Assembly (NCBI RefSeq): GCF_025854275.1
Contig: NZ_CP107567.1
Location: forward strand, 6,324,001 to 6,388,000
Length of the DNA stretch: 64,000 bases
Direction of reading: 5' to 3'
From: Streptomyces peucetius
Lineage (GTDB): Bacteria > Actinomycetota > Actinomycetes > Streptomycetales > Streptomycetaceae
Below are positions 26,612 to 35,608 of the stretch, piece after piece. A program made the position numbers and the translations under genes. Every line of letters begins with the position of its first letter. Positions within the stretch are counted from its first letter, which is position 1. The notes under the pieces are model-generated. The model was not told the DNA's origin. It ran no database searches and was given only the letters and a program-made list of their open reading frames with translations.

Positions 26612-27097
26612 ATGGACGCGGAACGGCTCGTGAGGATGTGCCGGCATGCGCTGGCCCAGAGTCGCGCAGTGCCGGACATCGTCGCGGAGGCCTGGCAGGC
26701 GCAGGCACTGGCGCAGGCGATCGGTGCCCGGCTGGCGATCGGAGGTCCGCCGGAGATCAGAGGGGAGGCCGCGGGGCTGAGCGAGATCGGCGGCCGCGGG
26801 TGCGGAGTGCTCGACCACCCGATGGTGCGCAGCGGCGGGGTGCGGGCGGCGCAGCTGACCGAAGTGGCCGACGCGGAGGCGGCGTTGCTCGCTCTGAACG
26901 TGCTGCTCGGGGACGTCGGTATCGCGCTCGTGGGTGTCGCCTGCGCCACGGACGACGAAGGTCTGTACTGGCAGTGCATCGAGACGATAGACACGGCCGA
27001 CGAGTCGAGCGACCGGGTCCGGGGCATGCTGCGGCGGCTCGCGGAGCGGGAGCCGGACCGTCCGCCCGAAGCCGTCCGCGGCCGCGCGGGCCCCTGA
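26612..27097 (+). CDS. Streptomycete protein of unknown function
   Basis: 161 aa from ATG 26612, preceded by GGGGG at a good distance; an in-frame GTG lies 6 bases upstream. I do not recognise a characterised domain. It resembles small conserved actinobacterial proteins of the DUF6099 type, but I cannot confirm this. The sequence is mostly helical and Ala-rich, with a central stretch RAAQLTEVADAEAALLALN and an acidic segment CATDDEGLYWQCIETIDTAD. There is no signal peptide or membrane segment. It lies downstream of the DnaA-box pair, so its promoter may respond to DnaA. Confidence 0.65.
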   Translation: MDAERLVRMCRHALAQSRAVPDIVAEAWQAQALAQAIGARLAIGGPPEIRGEAAGLSEIGGRGCGVLDHPMVRSGGVRAAQLTEVADAEAALLALNVLLGDVGIALVGVACATDDEGLYWQCIETIDTADESSDRVRGMLRRLAEREPDRPPEAVRGRAGP

Positions 27098-27223
27098 CGG
27101 CGGGTGCGGGGTTCCTGACGGCGGTGTACCTGACTGCGACCGCGTGTGAGCCGCTGATGGCGGGCGCGGCCGGGGTCGTGTTTGGCTGCGGCGGGCCGGC
27201 TGCCGAAGGTGCAGGATGGAACC

Positions 27224-28147
27224 ATGGATCTTCGAATCTTCACCGAGCCCCAGCAAGGGGCGAGCTACGACTCGCTGCTGGCCGTCGCCAAGGCCGCCGA
27301 GGACCTCGGTTTCGACGCCTTCTTCCGCTCCGACCACTACCTGAGCATGGGTTCCGCCGACGGACTGCCCGGGCCGACCGACGCCTGGATCACCCTCGCC
27401 GGACTGGCGCGTGAGACCAGGAGCATCCGCCTCGGCACGCTGATGACCGCGGGCACCTTCCGGCTGCCTGGCGTGCTGGCCATCCAGGTCGCCCAGGTCG
27501 ACCAGATGTCGGGCGGCCGGGTCGAACTGGGCCTTGGAGCCGGCTGGTTCGAGGAGGAGCACAAGGCCTACGGCATCCCTTTCCCCAAGGAGAAGTTCGC
27601 GCGGCTAGAGGAGCAGCTGGCGATCGTCACCGGGCTGTGGGCGACCGAGGTGGGCAAGACGTTCTCCTACGAGGGCGCCCACTATCGGCTCACCGACTCG
27701 CCCGCGCTGCCCAAGCCCACCCAGACCAAGGTCCCGGTGCTGATCGGCGGCCACGGCGCCACCCGCACACCGCGGCTGGCCGCGCAGTACGCGGACGAGT
27801 TCAACCTTCCCTTCGCCTCGATCGAGGACACGGAGCGGCAGTTCGGCCGGGTGCGCGCCGCCGTGGCGAAGGCCGGCCGCGCCCCCGACGACCTGATCTA
27901 CTCCAACGCACTGGTGGTGTGTGTCGGGAAGGACGACGCCGAAGTGGCGCGCCGCGCCGCCGCGATCGGCCGTGAAGTGGAGGAACTCAAGGCCAACGGC
28001 CTGGCGGGCTCGCCCGCCGAGGTGGTCGACAAGATCGGACGCTACGCGGCGACCGGCTCCTCGCGGATCTACCTCCAGGTGCTCGACCTCGACGATCTCG
28101 ACCACCTGGAGCTGATCTCGTCCCAGGTCGGCACCCAGCTGAGCTGA
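27224..28147 (+). CDS. LLM-class F420-dependent oxidoreductase
   Basis: 307 aa from ATG 27224. It is a luciferase-like TIM barrel: an N-terminal strand DLRIFTEPQQGASYD, then GFDAFFRSDHYLSMG, IRLGTLMTAGTFRLPGVLA, DQMSGGRVELGLGAGWFEEE and the C-terminal IYLQVLDLDDLDHLELI. The pattern GAGWFEEEHKAYGIPFP is typical of the actinobacterial F420-binding branch rather than FMN-dependent monooxygenases. The substrate is unknown. A gene 16 bases downstream on the same strand encodes homocysteine methyltransferase, so co-transcription is likely, although a functional link is not obvious. Confidence 0.83.
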   Translation: MDLRIFTEPQQGASYDSLLAVAKAAEDLGFDAFFRSDHYLSMGSADGLPGPTDAWITLAGLARETRSIRLGTLMTAGTFRLPGVLAIQVAQVDQMSGGRVELGLGAGWFEEEHKAYGIPFPKEKFARLEEQLAIVTGLWATEVGKTFSYEGAHYRLTDSPALPKPTQTKVPVLIGGHGATRTPRLAAQYADEFNLPFASIEDTERQFGRVRAAVAKAGRAPDDLIYSNALVVCVGKDDAEVARRAAAIGREVEELKANGLAGSPAEVVDKIGRYAATGSSRIYLQVLDLDDLDHLELISSQVGTQLS

Positions 28148-28163
28148 TCCCCGGGGAGCCGCC

Positions 28164-29084
28164 GTGAAATCCGCCCGTACGCTCGCCGCCGCCCTCGCCG
28201 CCGGGCCCGTCGTCCTCGACGGGGGTCTGTCCAACCAGCTCCAGGCCCAGGGCTGCGACCTGACCGGCAGCCTCTGGTCCGCGCGGCTCCTCGCCGACGA
28301 ACCGCGGCAGATCGAGGCAGCGCACACGGCATACGTACGGGCGGGTGCGCAGGTGCTCATCACCTCGAGCTACCAGGCCACGTTCGAGGGTTTCGCCCGG
28401 CGGGGCCTGGATGCGGCGCAGACCGCCCGGCTGCTCGGGCGCAGCGTGGAGCTGGCCAGGTCCGTGGCGCAGGCGGCCGGCCACCAGGTGTGGGTCGCCG
28501 CCTCCGTCGGACCGTACGGCGCGATGCTCGCGGACGGCAGCGAGTACCGCGGGCGCTACGGGCTCGGCGTGCGGCAGCTGGAGCGCTTCCACCGGCCGCG
28601 GATCGAGGCGCTCGCGGCCGCCGGGCCGGACGTGCTCGCGCTGGAGACCGTGCCGGACACCGACGAGGCGGAGGCGCTGCTCAGGGCGGCCGAGGGGTGC
28701 GGGGTGCCGGTGTGGCTGTCGTACACCCTGGCCGGCGGCCGGACCCGCGCCGGTCAGGACGCTGCCGAGGCGTTCGGGCTCGCCGCCGGACGGGACGAGG
28801 TGATCGCCGTCGGCGTCAACTGCTGCGATCCTCATGAGGCCGCCGCCGCTGCGGCGCTCGCGTCACAGGTCACCGGCAAGCCGGCCGTCGTCTACCCGAA
28901 CAGCGGCGAACAGTGGGACGCCGCCTCCCGGGCCTGGCGGGGCGGCTCCGCGTACGACCCGGCCCGGGTCCGCGAATGGTGCGCGGCAGGCGCGCGCCTG
29001 GTCGGCGGCTGCTGCCGGGTCGGTCCGGGGGAGATCGGTGCACTCGCGCGGCTGATGGCCCGGGAACAGGACCAGGACCGGTAA
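28164..29084 (+). CDS. mmuM: Homocysteine S-methyltransferase
   Basis: 306 aa. The zinc-dependent barrel enzyme moves a methyl group from S-methylmethionine or S-adenosylmethionine to homocysteine, giving methionine. It contains the N-terminal PVVLDGGLSNQLQAQG, the zinc Cys in VGVNCCDP (about residue 217), the substrate loop YPNSGEQWD, and the C-terminal GGCC zinc pair LVGGCCRVGP. Length matches the MmuM group. It follows the F420 oxidoreductase and precedes the Hen1 methyltransferase by 99 bases. The nearness to a SAM-consuming RNA methyltransferase could be meaningful for methyl supply, but that is speculation. Confidence 0.88.
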   Translation: MKSARTLAAALAAGPVVLDGGLSNQLQAQGCDLTGSLWSARLLADEPRQIEAAHTAYVRAGAQVLITSSYQATFEGFARRGLDAAQTARLLGRSVELARSVAQAAGHQVWVAASVGPYGAMLADGSEYRGRYGLGVRQLERFHRPRIEALAAAGPDVLALETVPDTDEAEALLRAAEGCGVPVWLSYTLAGGRTRAGQDAAEAFGLAAGRDEVIAVGVNCCDPHEAAAAAALASQVTGKPAVVYPNSGEQWDAASRAWRGGSAYDPARVREWCAAGARLVGGCCRVGPGEIGALARLMAREQDQDR

Positions 29085-29183
29085 CAGCGACCTCACAGAG
29101 GCAGCAGGAGGACGGGAACGGGGCCCTGCGGGCCGAGCGAAAACCCCTGGTAGGGGCGGCCGAGGGAGACGATACTCAAACGC

Positions 29184-30644
29184 GTGTTCCTGACGATCAG
29201 TACCACCGGCACCCTTGAACGTCCCGCGACCGATCTGGGCTTCCTGCTGCACAAGCATCCCGACAAGGCGCAGGCGTTCTCCACCTCGCACGGCACGGCA
29301 CACGTCTTCTACCCCGAGGCGTCCGCCGAGCGGTGCACGGCCGCGCTGCTGCTGGAGGTGGATCCCGTGGCGCTGGTGCGGCGCGGCAAGGGCAAGGGCC
29401 GTGGCGGTGCCCCCGACTCGGCGCTCGCCCAGTACGTCAACGACCGCCCGTACGCGGCGTCGTCCCTGCTGGCCGTCGCGCTGAGCACGGTGTTCAAGAG
29501 CGCGCTGCGCGGTGTGTGCGCCGCCCTGCCCGGGCGGGCCGGGACCCCGCTGCCGCTGCGTGTCGAGGTGCCTGCCCTGCCCGCGCGGGGCGGCGCCGAA
29601 CTGGTCCGCAAGCTCTTCGGGCCGCTCGGCTGGAGCTCCGTCGCGGCCGAACCGGTCCCGCTGGACCCGAGGTTCCCCGAATGGGGCGACTCGCGCTACG
29701 TACAGCTGGTGCTCGAAGGGGAGCTGCGGCTGGCCGACGCCCTGCGCCAGCTCTATGTCCTGCTGCCCGTCCTCGACGACGCCAAGCACTACTGGGTCGC
29801 CCCGGACGAGGTCGACAAGCTGCTGCGCGCCGGTGAGGGCTGGCTGGCCGAGCACCCGGAACAGAAGCTGATCACCAGCCGCTACCTCTCGCGCCGCTGG
29901 GGGCTGACCCGCCAGGCCATGGAGCGTCTCGAACTGGTGCGCCTCGCCGAGGCCGACGACCTCCAGGTCGAGGACGTGGACAACGCCGTGGACGAGACCA
30001 CCGACACCGAGGAACGCCCCGTACCGCTCGCCGAACAGCGCAGGGACGCCATCCTCACGGCACTGCGCGACGCGGGCGCGAGCCGCGTGCTCGACCTGGG
30101 CTGCGGACAGGGCCAGTTGGTGCAGGCACTGCTGAAGGACGTCCGGTTCACCGAGATCGTCGGCGTCGACGTGTCCGTACGGGCACTGACGATCGCCGGG
30201 CGGCGCTTGAAGCTGGACCGGCTCGGTGAGCGCCAGGCCGCACGGGTCAAGCTGATGCAGGGGTCGCTCACGTACACCGACAAGCGGCTCACCGGCTACG
30301 ACGCCGCTGTGCTCAGCGAGGTCGTCGAGCACCTGGACCTGCCCCGGCTGCCGTCCCTGGAGTACGCGGTGTTCGGCTCGGCCCGGCCGCGTACGGTGCT
30401 CGTGACGACGCCGAACGTCGAGTACAACGTCCGCTGGGAGACCCTCCCCGCCGGCCATGCGCGCCACGGCGACCACCGGTTCGAGTGGACCCGCGCGGAG
30501 TTCCGCCAGTGGGCCGAAGACGTCGCCGGGCGCCACGGCTACACGGTGCGGTTCGTGCCGGTCGGCCCCGAGGACCCCGAAGTCGGGCCGCCCACCCAGA
30601 TGGCAGTGTTCGAGACGACCTCGAAGGAGGCGAAGGCCGCATGA
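29184..30644 (+). CDS. hen1: 3'-terminal RNA ribose 2'-O-methyltransferase Hen1
   Basis: 486 aa, GTG start. Residues 1 to about 245 form the bacteria-specific Hen1 N-terminal domain (FLTISTTGTLERPATDLGFL, YVNDRPYAASSLLAVALS). Residues of about 285-480 form the methyltransferase: SAM motif VLDLGCGQGQ (about 302), and the metal-binding SEVVEHLD (ExxEH, about 380) followed by TTPNVEYN and the His-containing HGDHRFEWTRAEF. Bacterial Hen1 adds a 2'-O-methyl at the 3' end of a cleaved RNA before sealing, so that the repaired RNA resists the same ribotoxin. Its stop overlaps the pnkp start (ATGA), the standard arrangement for this repair cassette. Confidence 0.93.
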   Translation: MFLTISTTGTLERPATDLGFLLHKHPDKAQAFSTSHGTAHVFYPEASAERCTAALLLEVDPVALVRRGKGKGRGGAPDSALAQYVNDRPYAASSLLAVALSTVFKSALRGVCAALPGRAGTPLPLRVEVPALPARGGAELVRKLFGPLGWSSVAAEPVPLDPRFPEWGDSRYVQLVLEGELRLADALRQLYVLLPVLDDAKHYWVAPDEVDKLLRAGEGWLAEHPEQKLITSRYLSRRWGLTRQAMERLELVRLAEADDLQVEDVDNAVDETTDTEERPVPLAEQRRDAILTALRDAGASRVLDLGCGQGQLVQALLKDVRFTEIVGVDVSVRALTIAGRRLKLDRLGERQAARVKLMQGSLTYTDKRLTGYDAAVLSEVVEHLDLPRLPSLEYAVFGSARPRTVLVTTPNVEYNVRWETLPAGHARHGDHRFEWTRAEFRQWAEDVAGRHGYTVRFVPVGPEDPEVGPPTQMAVFETTSKEAKAA

Positions 30645-33238
30645 CCGTTACCGAAGAAGCCGTGGTCACCACCCCCGGCCGCCGGCTCCCGGTGACCGAC
30701 CTGTCGCTGGTGGTCCTCGTCGGCGCCACCGGCTCCGGCAAGTCCACTTTCGCCCGCAGGCACTTCAGGCCGACCGAGGTGATCTCCTCCGACTTCTGCC
30801 GCGGACTCGTCGCGGACGACGAGAACGACCAGAGCGCCAGCGGCGACGCCTTCGACGTCCTGCACTACATCGTGGGCAAGCGGCTCGCGGCCGGACGGCT
30901 CACCGTCGTCGACGCGACCAATGTCCAGGTGGAGAGCCGCCGTCAGCTGGTGCGCCTCGCCCGGGAGCACGACGTACTGCCGATCGCGATCGTGCTCGAC
31001 ATGCCGGAAGAGGTCTGCGCCGCACGCAACGCGGCCCGTCCGGACCGTGCCGGCATGCCCCGCCACGTCATCGGGCGCCACCGGCGTGAACTGCGCCGCT
31101 CGCTGCGCGGCCTGGAGCGCGAGGGCTTCCGCAAGGTGCACGTCCTGCGCGGCGTCGAGGAGGCCGACAGCGCGGAGATCGTCCTCGAGCGCCGCTACAA
31201 CGACCTGCGGCACCTCACCGGACCGTTCGACGTCATCGGCGACATCCACGGCTGCAGCTCCGAACTCGAGACCCTGCTCGGCAAGCTCGGCTACACGGAC
31301 GGAGCCCACCCCGAGGGCCGTACCGCCGTCTTCGTCGGCGACCTCGTCGACCGCGGCCCGGACAGCCCCGGCGTGCTGCGTCGCGTGATGGGCATGGTCG
31401 CGGCAGGCAACGCCCTGTGCGTGCCCGGCAACCACGAGAACAAACTGGGCCGCTGGCTGGCGGGACGGAAGGTCCAGCACACCCACGGGCTCGCCGAGAC
31501 GATCGAGCAGCTGGAGAAGGAGGACGCCAAGGACCCCGCCTTCCGCGAGCAGGTACGGAAGTTCATCGACGGACTCGTCAGCCACTACGTCCTCGACGAG
31601 GGCAGGCTGGTCGTCTGTCACGCCGGACTGCCCGAGAAGTACCACGGCCGCACCTCCGGCCGGGTCCGCTCGCACGCCCTGTACGGGGACACCACGGGGG
31701 AGACCGACGAGTTCGGGCTGCCCGTGCGCTACCCGTGGGCGGAGGACTACCGGGGCCGTGCCGCCGTCGTCTACGGCCACACACCGGTGCCCAACACCTC
31801 ATGGATCAACAACACGATCTGCCTCGACACCGGTGCGGTGTTCGGCGGGAAGATGACCGCGCTGCGCTGGCCCGAGCGTGAACTGGTCGACGTACCCGCC
31901 GAGAAGGTCTGGTACGAACCGGCCAGGCCGCTGGTCACCGAAGCGCCGGGCGGGCGGGAGGGCCGGCCCCTCGACCTCTCCGACGTACAGGGCCGGCGGG
32001 TCGTCGAGACCCGGCACATGGGGCGGATCGCCGTCCGGGAGGAGAACGCGGCAGCCGCGCTCGAGGTCATGAGCCGCTTCGCGGTCGACCCCCGGCTGCT
32101 GATGTACCTGCCGCCGACGATGGCGCCCACGGCCACCTCCAGAGAGGAGGGCTTTCTGGAGCACCCGGCGGAGGCCTTCGCCCAGTACCGCGCCGACGGC
32201 GTCGCCAGGGTCGTGTGCGAGGAGAAGCACATGGGCTCACGGGCGGTCGCACTGGTCTGCCGCGATGCCGGCGCCGCGCACGAGCGGTTCGGTGTTTCCG
32301 GGGGCACTGCCCACGCCGAGGGCGGGGGAGGCCCGACGGGCACACTGCACACCCGCACCGGACGGCCCTTCTTCGACGACCCGGAGATCACCGAGGAGAT
32401 CCTGGGACGCCTGCGCGCGGCCGTGTCCGCCGCCGGTCTGTGGGACGAACTCGACACGGACTGGCTGCTGATCGACGCCGAGCTGATGCCCTGGTCGCTC
32501 AAGGCCTCCGGGCTGCTGCGCTCGCAGTACGCGGCGGTCGGCGCCGCGTCCGGGGCCGTGCTGCCGAAGGCGGCCGCCGCCCTGGAGGCCGCGGCGGCGC
32601 GGGGTGCCGGGGTGGCCGAACTGCTCGCCCGCCAGCACGAGCGGACCGCCGACGCGGCCGCGTTCACCGACGCCTACCGGCGGTATTGCTGGAGCACCGA
32701 CGGGCTGGACGGGGTGCGCCTCGCGCCGTTCCAGATCCTCGCCGTCCAGGGACGTTCGCTCGCCGCGGTGCCGCACGACGAGCAACTGGCCTGGCTGGAC
32801 AAGTTGGTGGAGCACGACCCCACGGGGCTGCTCCAGGTCACCAGGCGGCTGGTCGTCGACACGGCGGACGAGGCGTCGGTGCGGGCCGGTACCGACTGGT
32901 GGCTGGAGATGACCGGGCGCGGCGGCGAAGGCATGGTGGTCAAGCCGTTGCAGGCACTCGCACGGGACGAGAAGGGCCGGCTCGTGCAGCCGGGCATCAA
33001 GGTCCGCGGCCGCGAGTACCTGCGCATCATCTACGGCCCCGAGTACACCCGTCCGCAGAACCTGGACCGGCTGCGGAACAGGTTCCTGAACCACAAGCGG
33101 TCCCTGGCGCTGCGCGAGTACGTCCTCGGGCTCGAGGCGCTGGACCGGCTGGCCGACGGCGAGCCGCTGTGGCGGGTTCACGAAGCCGTGTTCGCGGTGC
33201 TGGCACTGGAGTCGGAGCCGGTCGACCCCCGGTTGTGA
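30641..33238 (+). CDS. pnkp: Polynucleotide kinase-phosphatase-ligase Pnkp
   Basis: 865 aa from ATG 30641, coupled to hen1. It has three domains. Kinase: P-loop GATGSGKST (about 28-36), SSDFCRG, and an R-rich lid DRAGMPRHVIGRHRRELR. Metallophosphatase: GDIHGC (about 193), GDLVDRGPDS (about 232), GNHENK (about 262), CHAGLP and YGHTPVP. C-terminal adenylyltransferase: EEKHMGSRAV with the nucleotidyl Lys (about 529) and GEGMVVKP as the late Lys motif. It heals 5'-OH and 2',3'-cyclic phosphate ends and, with Hen1, ligates tRNA or other RNA cut by ribotoxins. All catalytic motifs are intact. Length matches the Clostridium-type Pnkp. Confidence 0.93.
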   Translation: MTVTEEAVVTTPGRRLPVTDLSLVVLVGATGSGKSTFARRHFRPTEVISSDFCRGLVADDENDQSASGDAFDVLHYIVGKRLAAGRLTVVDATNVQVESRRQLVRLAREHDVLPIAIVLDMPEEVCAARNAARPDRAGMPRHVIGRHRRELRRSLRGLEREGFRKVHVLRGVEEADSAEIVLERRYNDLRHLTGPFDVIGDIHGCSSELETLLGKLGYTDGAHPEGRTAVFVGDLVDRGPDSPGVLRRVMGMVAAGNALCVPGNHENKLGRWLAGRKVQHTHGLAETIEQLEKEDAKDPAFREQVRKFIDGLVSHYVLDEGRLVVCHAGLPEKYHGRTSGRVRSHALYGDTTGETDEFGLPVRYPWAEDYRGRAAVVYGHTPVPNTSWINNTICLDTGAVFGGKMTALRWPERELVDVPAEKVWYEPARPLVTEAPGGREGRPLDLSDVQGRRVVETRHMGRIAVREENAAAALEVMSRFAVDPRLLMYLPPTMAPTATSREEGFLEHPAEAFAQYRADGVARVVCEEKHMGSRAVALVCRDAGAAHERFGVSGGTAHAEGGGGPTGTLHTRTGRPFFDDPEITEEILGRLRAAVSAAGLWDELDTDWLLIDAELMPWSLKASGLLRSQYAAVGAASGAVLPKAAAALEAAAARGAGVAELLARQHERTADAAAFTDAYRRYCWSTDGLDGVRLAPFQILAVQGRSLAAVPHDEQLAWLDKLVEHDPTGLLQVTRRLVVDTADEASVRAGTDWWLEMTGRGGEGMVVKPLQALARDEKGRLVQPGIKVRGREYLRIIYGPEYTRPQNLDRLRNRFLNHKRSLALREYVLGLEALDRLADGEPLWRVHEAVFAVLALESEPVDPRL

Positions 33239-33244
33239 CGGGCG

Positions 33245-33260
33245 GGCGCCCCGGGGCGCC
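33245..33260 (+). terminator. GC palindrome after pnkp
   Basis: A perfect 16-bp palindrome (8+8, no loop) starts 7 bases after the pnkp stop. It probably forms a hairpin with a small opened loop. Confidence 0.45.
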
Positions 33261-33295
33261 GGCCGTGCAGATGCCCTGCCCGACGCGGTGAAGGG

Positions 33296-34214
33296 ATGGC
33301 TCGGGCTGTTCTCGAGCGCTACCAGGGCATGGAGCAGCCCGTCGCCGGTCTCGACGCGGTCCTGGGGGCCGTGGCCCGCAGACTCCGCGAAGCGGGCGAG
33401 ACCTGGACGCCGCCCCGGGGCTGACGGACCACGGGCGGTCCGGGCCCGCCGTGGACCTCGATCTGCTGGCGCCGATGTCCCGGGCCGGCATGCCGTGGGC
33501 GGTGCCGGACCGGCACGGGAGCCTCGACGTGGTGCGGTGGCTCGCGGCCAGGGGGCCCGCCGCGGTCGAGGCGATCGCCGCCGATCCCGCGCTGCGGCCT
33601 TTCGTCACCCGCGAGCTGGTCGTGCGGGGGCACGGCCGGGACAGGCATGTGGCGGGCGCACACCCGCTGACGGTCGCGCCACGCGGCCTGGCCGCGATGC
33701 GCCGGTCCCGTCCGCTTACGGCCCTGGTGGAGGAAGGCGCCGAAGGGCTCGCCCAGCGACTGCGCGGGCCCGCCGGCGGACGCGACCGGCTCACGGCGCT
33801 GGTGGACCGGCTGTTGAATCTCGAGCCCTTCCACGCCGACGGGCTCCGGGGCCGTTCGCCGCGCCGGCGAAGGAGGCGGTGTCCGCCGACGCGGCGGTAC
33901 TGCTCGCCGCGGCGCTCACCGAGGTACGCGGCGGCGCCGGCGGGGACGGCACCGTCTCGGCCGGACGGGCCCGTGAACTCCTCGACGCCGTCGGCCGGGA
34001 GGTGATCGAGGAGTGCCGGGACCGGATCGCCCGCGGCCGCGCCGGACAGCACGTGTACACGGCGACCTCCACGGCCCAGGCCCTGTCCGGGCTCGTCACG
34101 AGCATGCTGCCGGAGCTCGCCGGCGATGCCGCGGCGCGGCCGGCCGCGGGCGTCCTGCAGCAGGCGCTGGTCTGCGGGATACGGCAGGAGGAGCTCCGGA
34201 AGCACATCGCATGA
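33296..34214 (+). pseudogene. Frameshifted gene, product unknown
   Basis: Coding character moves through three frames. From ATG 33296 it reads MARAVLERYQGMEQPVAGLD up to TPPRG and a stop at 33422-33424. Coding then continues one frame over (LTDHGRSGPAVDLDLLAPMS ... FHADG) until about 33840. It then shifts again to APGPFAAPAKEAVSADAAVL ... QEELRKHIA, ending at 34214. Joining the three gives a plausible helical protein of about 305 residues. Each break looks like one missing base beside a G/C run (ccccgggg, ccgggg), so real gene decay and sequencing error are both possible. I do not recognise the family; the region may be DNA-binding or regulatory. Confidence 0.6.
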
Positions 34215-34292
34215 CGGACCCCGGCGCACGAAGTCCGGACGCGATCAGCCGTTCGAGGGGTGAGCGGCCTGCGGCACGGCCAGGATGGGGGT

Positions 34293-35525
34293 ATGGGATT
34301 CCATGTCGACTCCGAGACCGGGCGACTGCGCCGGGTCATACTGCACCGGCCCGATCTGGAGCTGAAGCGGCTCACCCCGAGCAACAAGGACGCACTGCTC
34401 TTCGACGACGTGCTCTGGGTGCGCCGCGCCCGGCAGGAGCACGACGGATTCGCCGACGTGCTGCGCGACCGCGGGGTGGAGGTGCATCTCTTCGGTGATC
34501 TTCTGCGCGAGTCGCTGGAGATCCCCGAGGCCAGAAAGCTCGTGCTGGACCGGGTCTTCGACGAGAAGGAGTACGGGCCGCTCGCCACCGATCATCTCCG
34601 GGCCGCGTTCGACGAACTGCCGACCCCCGACCTCGTCGAGGCGCTGGTCGGCGGGATGACCAAGAGAGAGTTCCTCGCCGGCCATTCCGAGCCGACATCG
34701 GTGCGTTTCCATGTGATGGACCTTGACGACTTCCTGCTGCACCCGCTGCCCAACCATCTGTTCACCCGCGACACTTCGGCCTGGATCTACGACGGGGTCT
34801 CGATCAACCCGATGCGCTGGCCGGCCCGGCAGCGCGAGATCGTGCACTTCGAGGCGATCTACAAGCACCACCCGCTCTTCGTGGGCCCGGAGGCGGGTCC
34901 GTTCCACCACTGGTCGGAGGGGCAGGACGACTACCCCTCCACCATCGAGGGCGGCGACGTCCTGGTGATCGGCAACGGCGCGGTACTGATCGGGATGAGT
35001 GAGCGCACCACACCGCAGGCCGTGGAGATGCTGGCCCGCGGGCTCTTCGCGGCCGGATCCGCCCGCACGATCGTGGCCCTCGACATGCCGAAGCGGCGGG
35101 CCTTCATGCATCTGGACACCGTCATGACGATGGTCGACGGCGACACCTTCACCCAGTACGCGGGGCTCGGCATGCTGCGCTCCTACACCATCGAGCCGGC
35201 CGAGGGGGCGGGCGGACTGAGGGTCAGCGACCATCCGCCGGAGCGGATGCACGACGCGATCGCCGCGGGCCTCGGTCTGAAGGACGTCCGGGTGCTGACG
35301 GCCACGCAGGACGTGCATTCGGCGGAACGCGAGCAGTGGGACGACGGCTGCAACGTCCTGGCGGTCGAACCGGGTGTCGTCGTCGCCTACGAACGCAATG
35401 TGACCACCAACACCCATCTGCGCAAACAGGGCATCGAGGTGATCGAGATTCCGGGCAGTGAACTGGGCAGAGGCCGCGGCGGTCCGCGTTGCATGAGCTG
35501 TCCCGTGGAGAGGGATGCCGCGTAG
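34293..35525 (+). CDS. arcA: Arginine deiminase
   Basis: 410 aa from ATG 34293 after GGATGGGGG; an earlier start in frame adds an unlikely tail. The enzyme converts arginine to citrulline and ammonia. Guanidino-modifying superfamily motifs are in place: the N-terminal [36 protein letters not shown], the catalytic GGDV region ([12 protein letters not shown]), the His in [16 protein letters not shown], and the nucleophile Cys in [10 protein letters not shown] near the C-terminus. It is followed by a catabolic-type ornithine carbamoyltransferase gene, with 83 bases between them. Together they would yield ornithine and carbamoyl phosphate from arginine. Confidence 0.93.
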   Translation: MGFHVDSETGRLRRVILHRPDLELKRLTPSNKDALLFDDVLWVRRARQEHDGFADVLRDRGVEVHLFGDLLRESLEIPEARKLVLDRVFDEKEYGPLATDHLRAAFDELPTPDLVEALVGGMTKREFLAGHSEPTSVRFHVMDLDDFLLHPLPNHLFTRDTSAWIYDGVSINPMRWPARQREIVHFEAIYKHHPLFVGPEAGPFHHWSEGQDDYPSTIEGGDVLVIGNGAVLIGMSERTTPQAVEMLARGLFAAGSARTIVALDMPKRRAFMHLDTVMTMVDGDTFTQYAGLGMLRSYTIEPAEGAGGLRVSDHPPERMHDAIAAGLGLKDVRVLTATQDVHSAEREQWDDGCNVLAVEPGVVVAYERNVTTNTHLRKQGIEVIEIPGSELGRGRGGPRCMSCPVERDAA

Positions 35526-35540
35526 GTGTCGCACAGTCGC

Positions 35541-35569
35541 CGTATAGCAATGCATTGGATCGTATAGAG
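35541..35569 (+). promoter_or_regulatory. Direct repeats and AATGCATT palindrome upstream of argF
   Basis: CGTATAG occurs at 35541-35547 and 35561-35567, start to start 20 bases (about two helical turns), flanking the palindrome AATGCATT (35549-35556). The layout suits a regulator binding one face of the helix. The central TGCAT is also reminiscent of ArgR boxes, but the match is loose. Confidence 0.45.
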
Positions 35570-35608
35570 TTCCACTGTCATCGCATCCGCCACGCAGGAG
35601 CAGCCACC

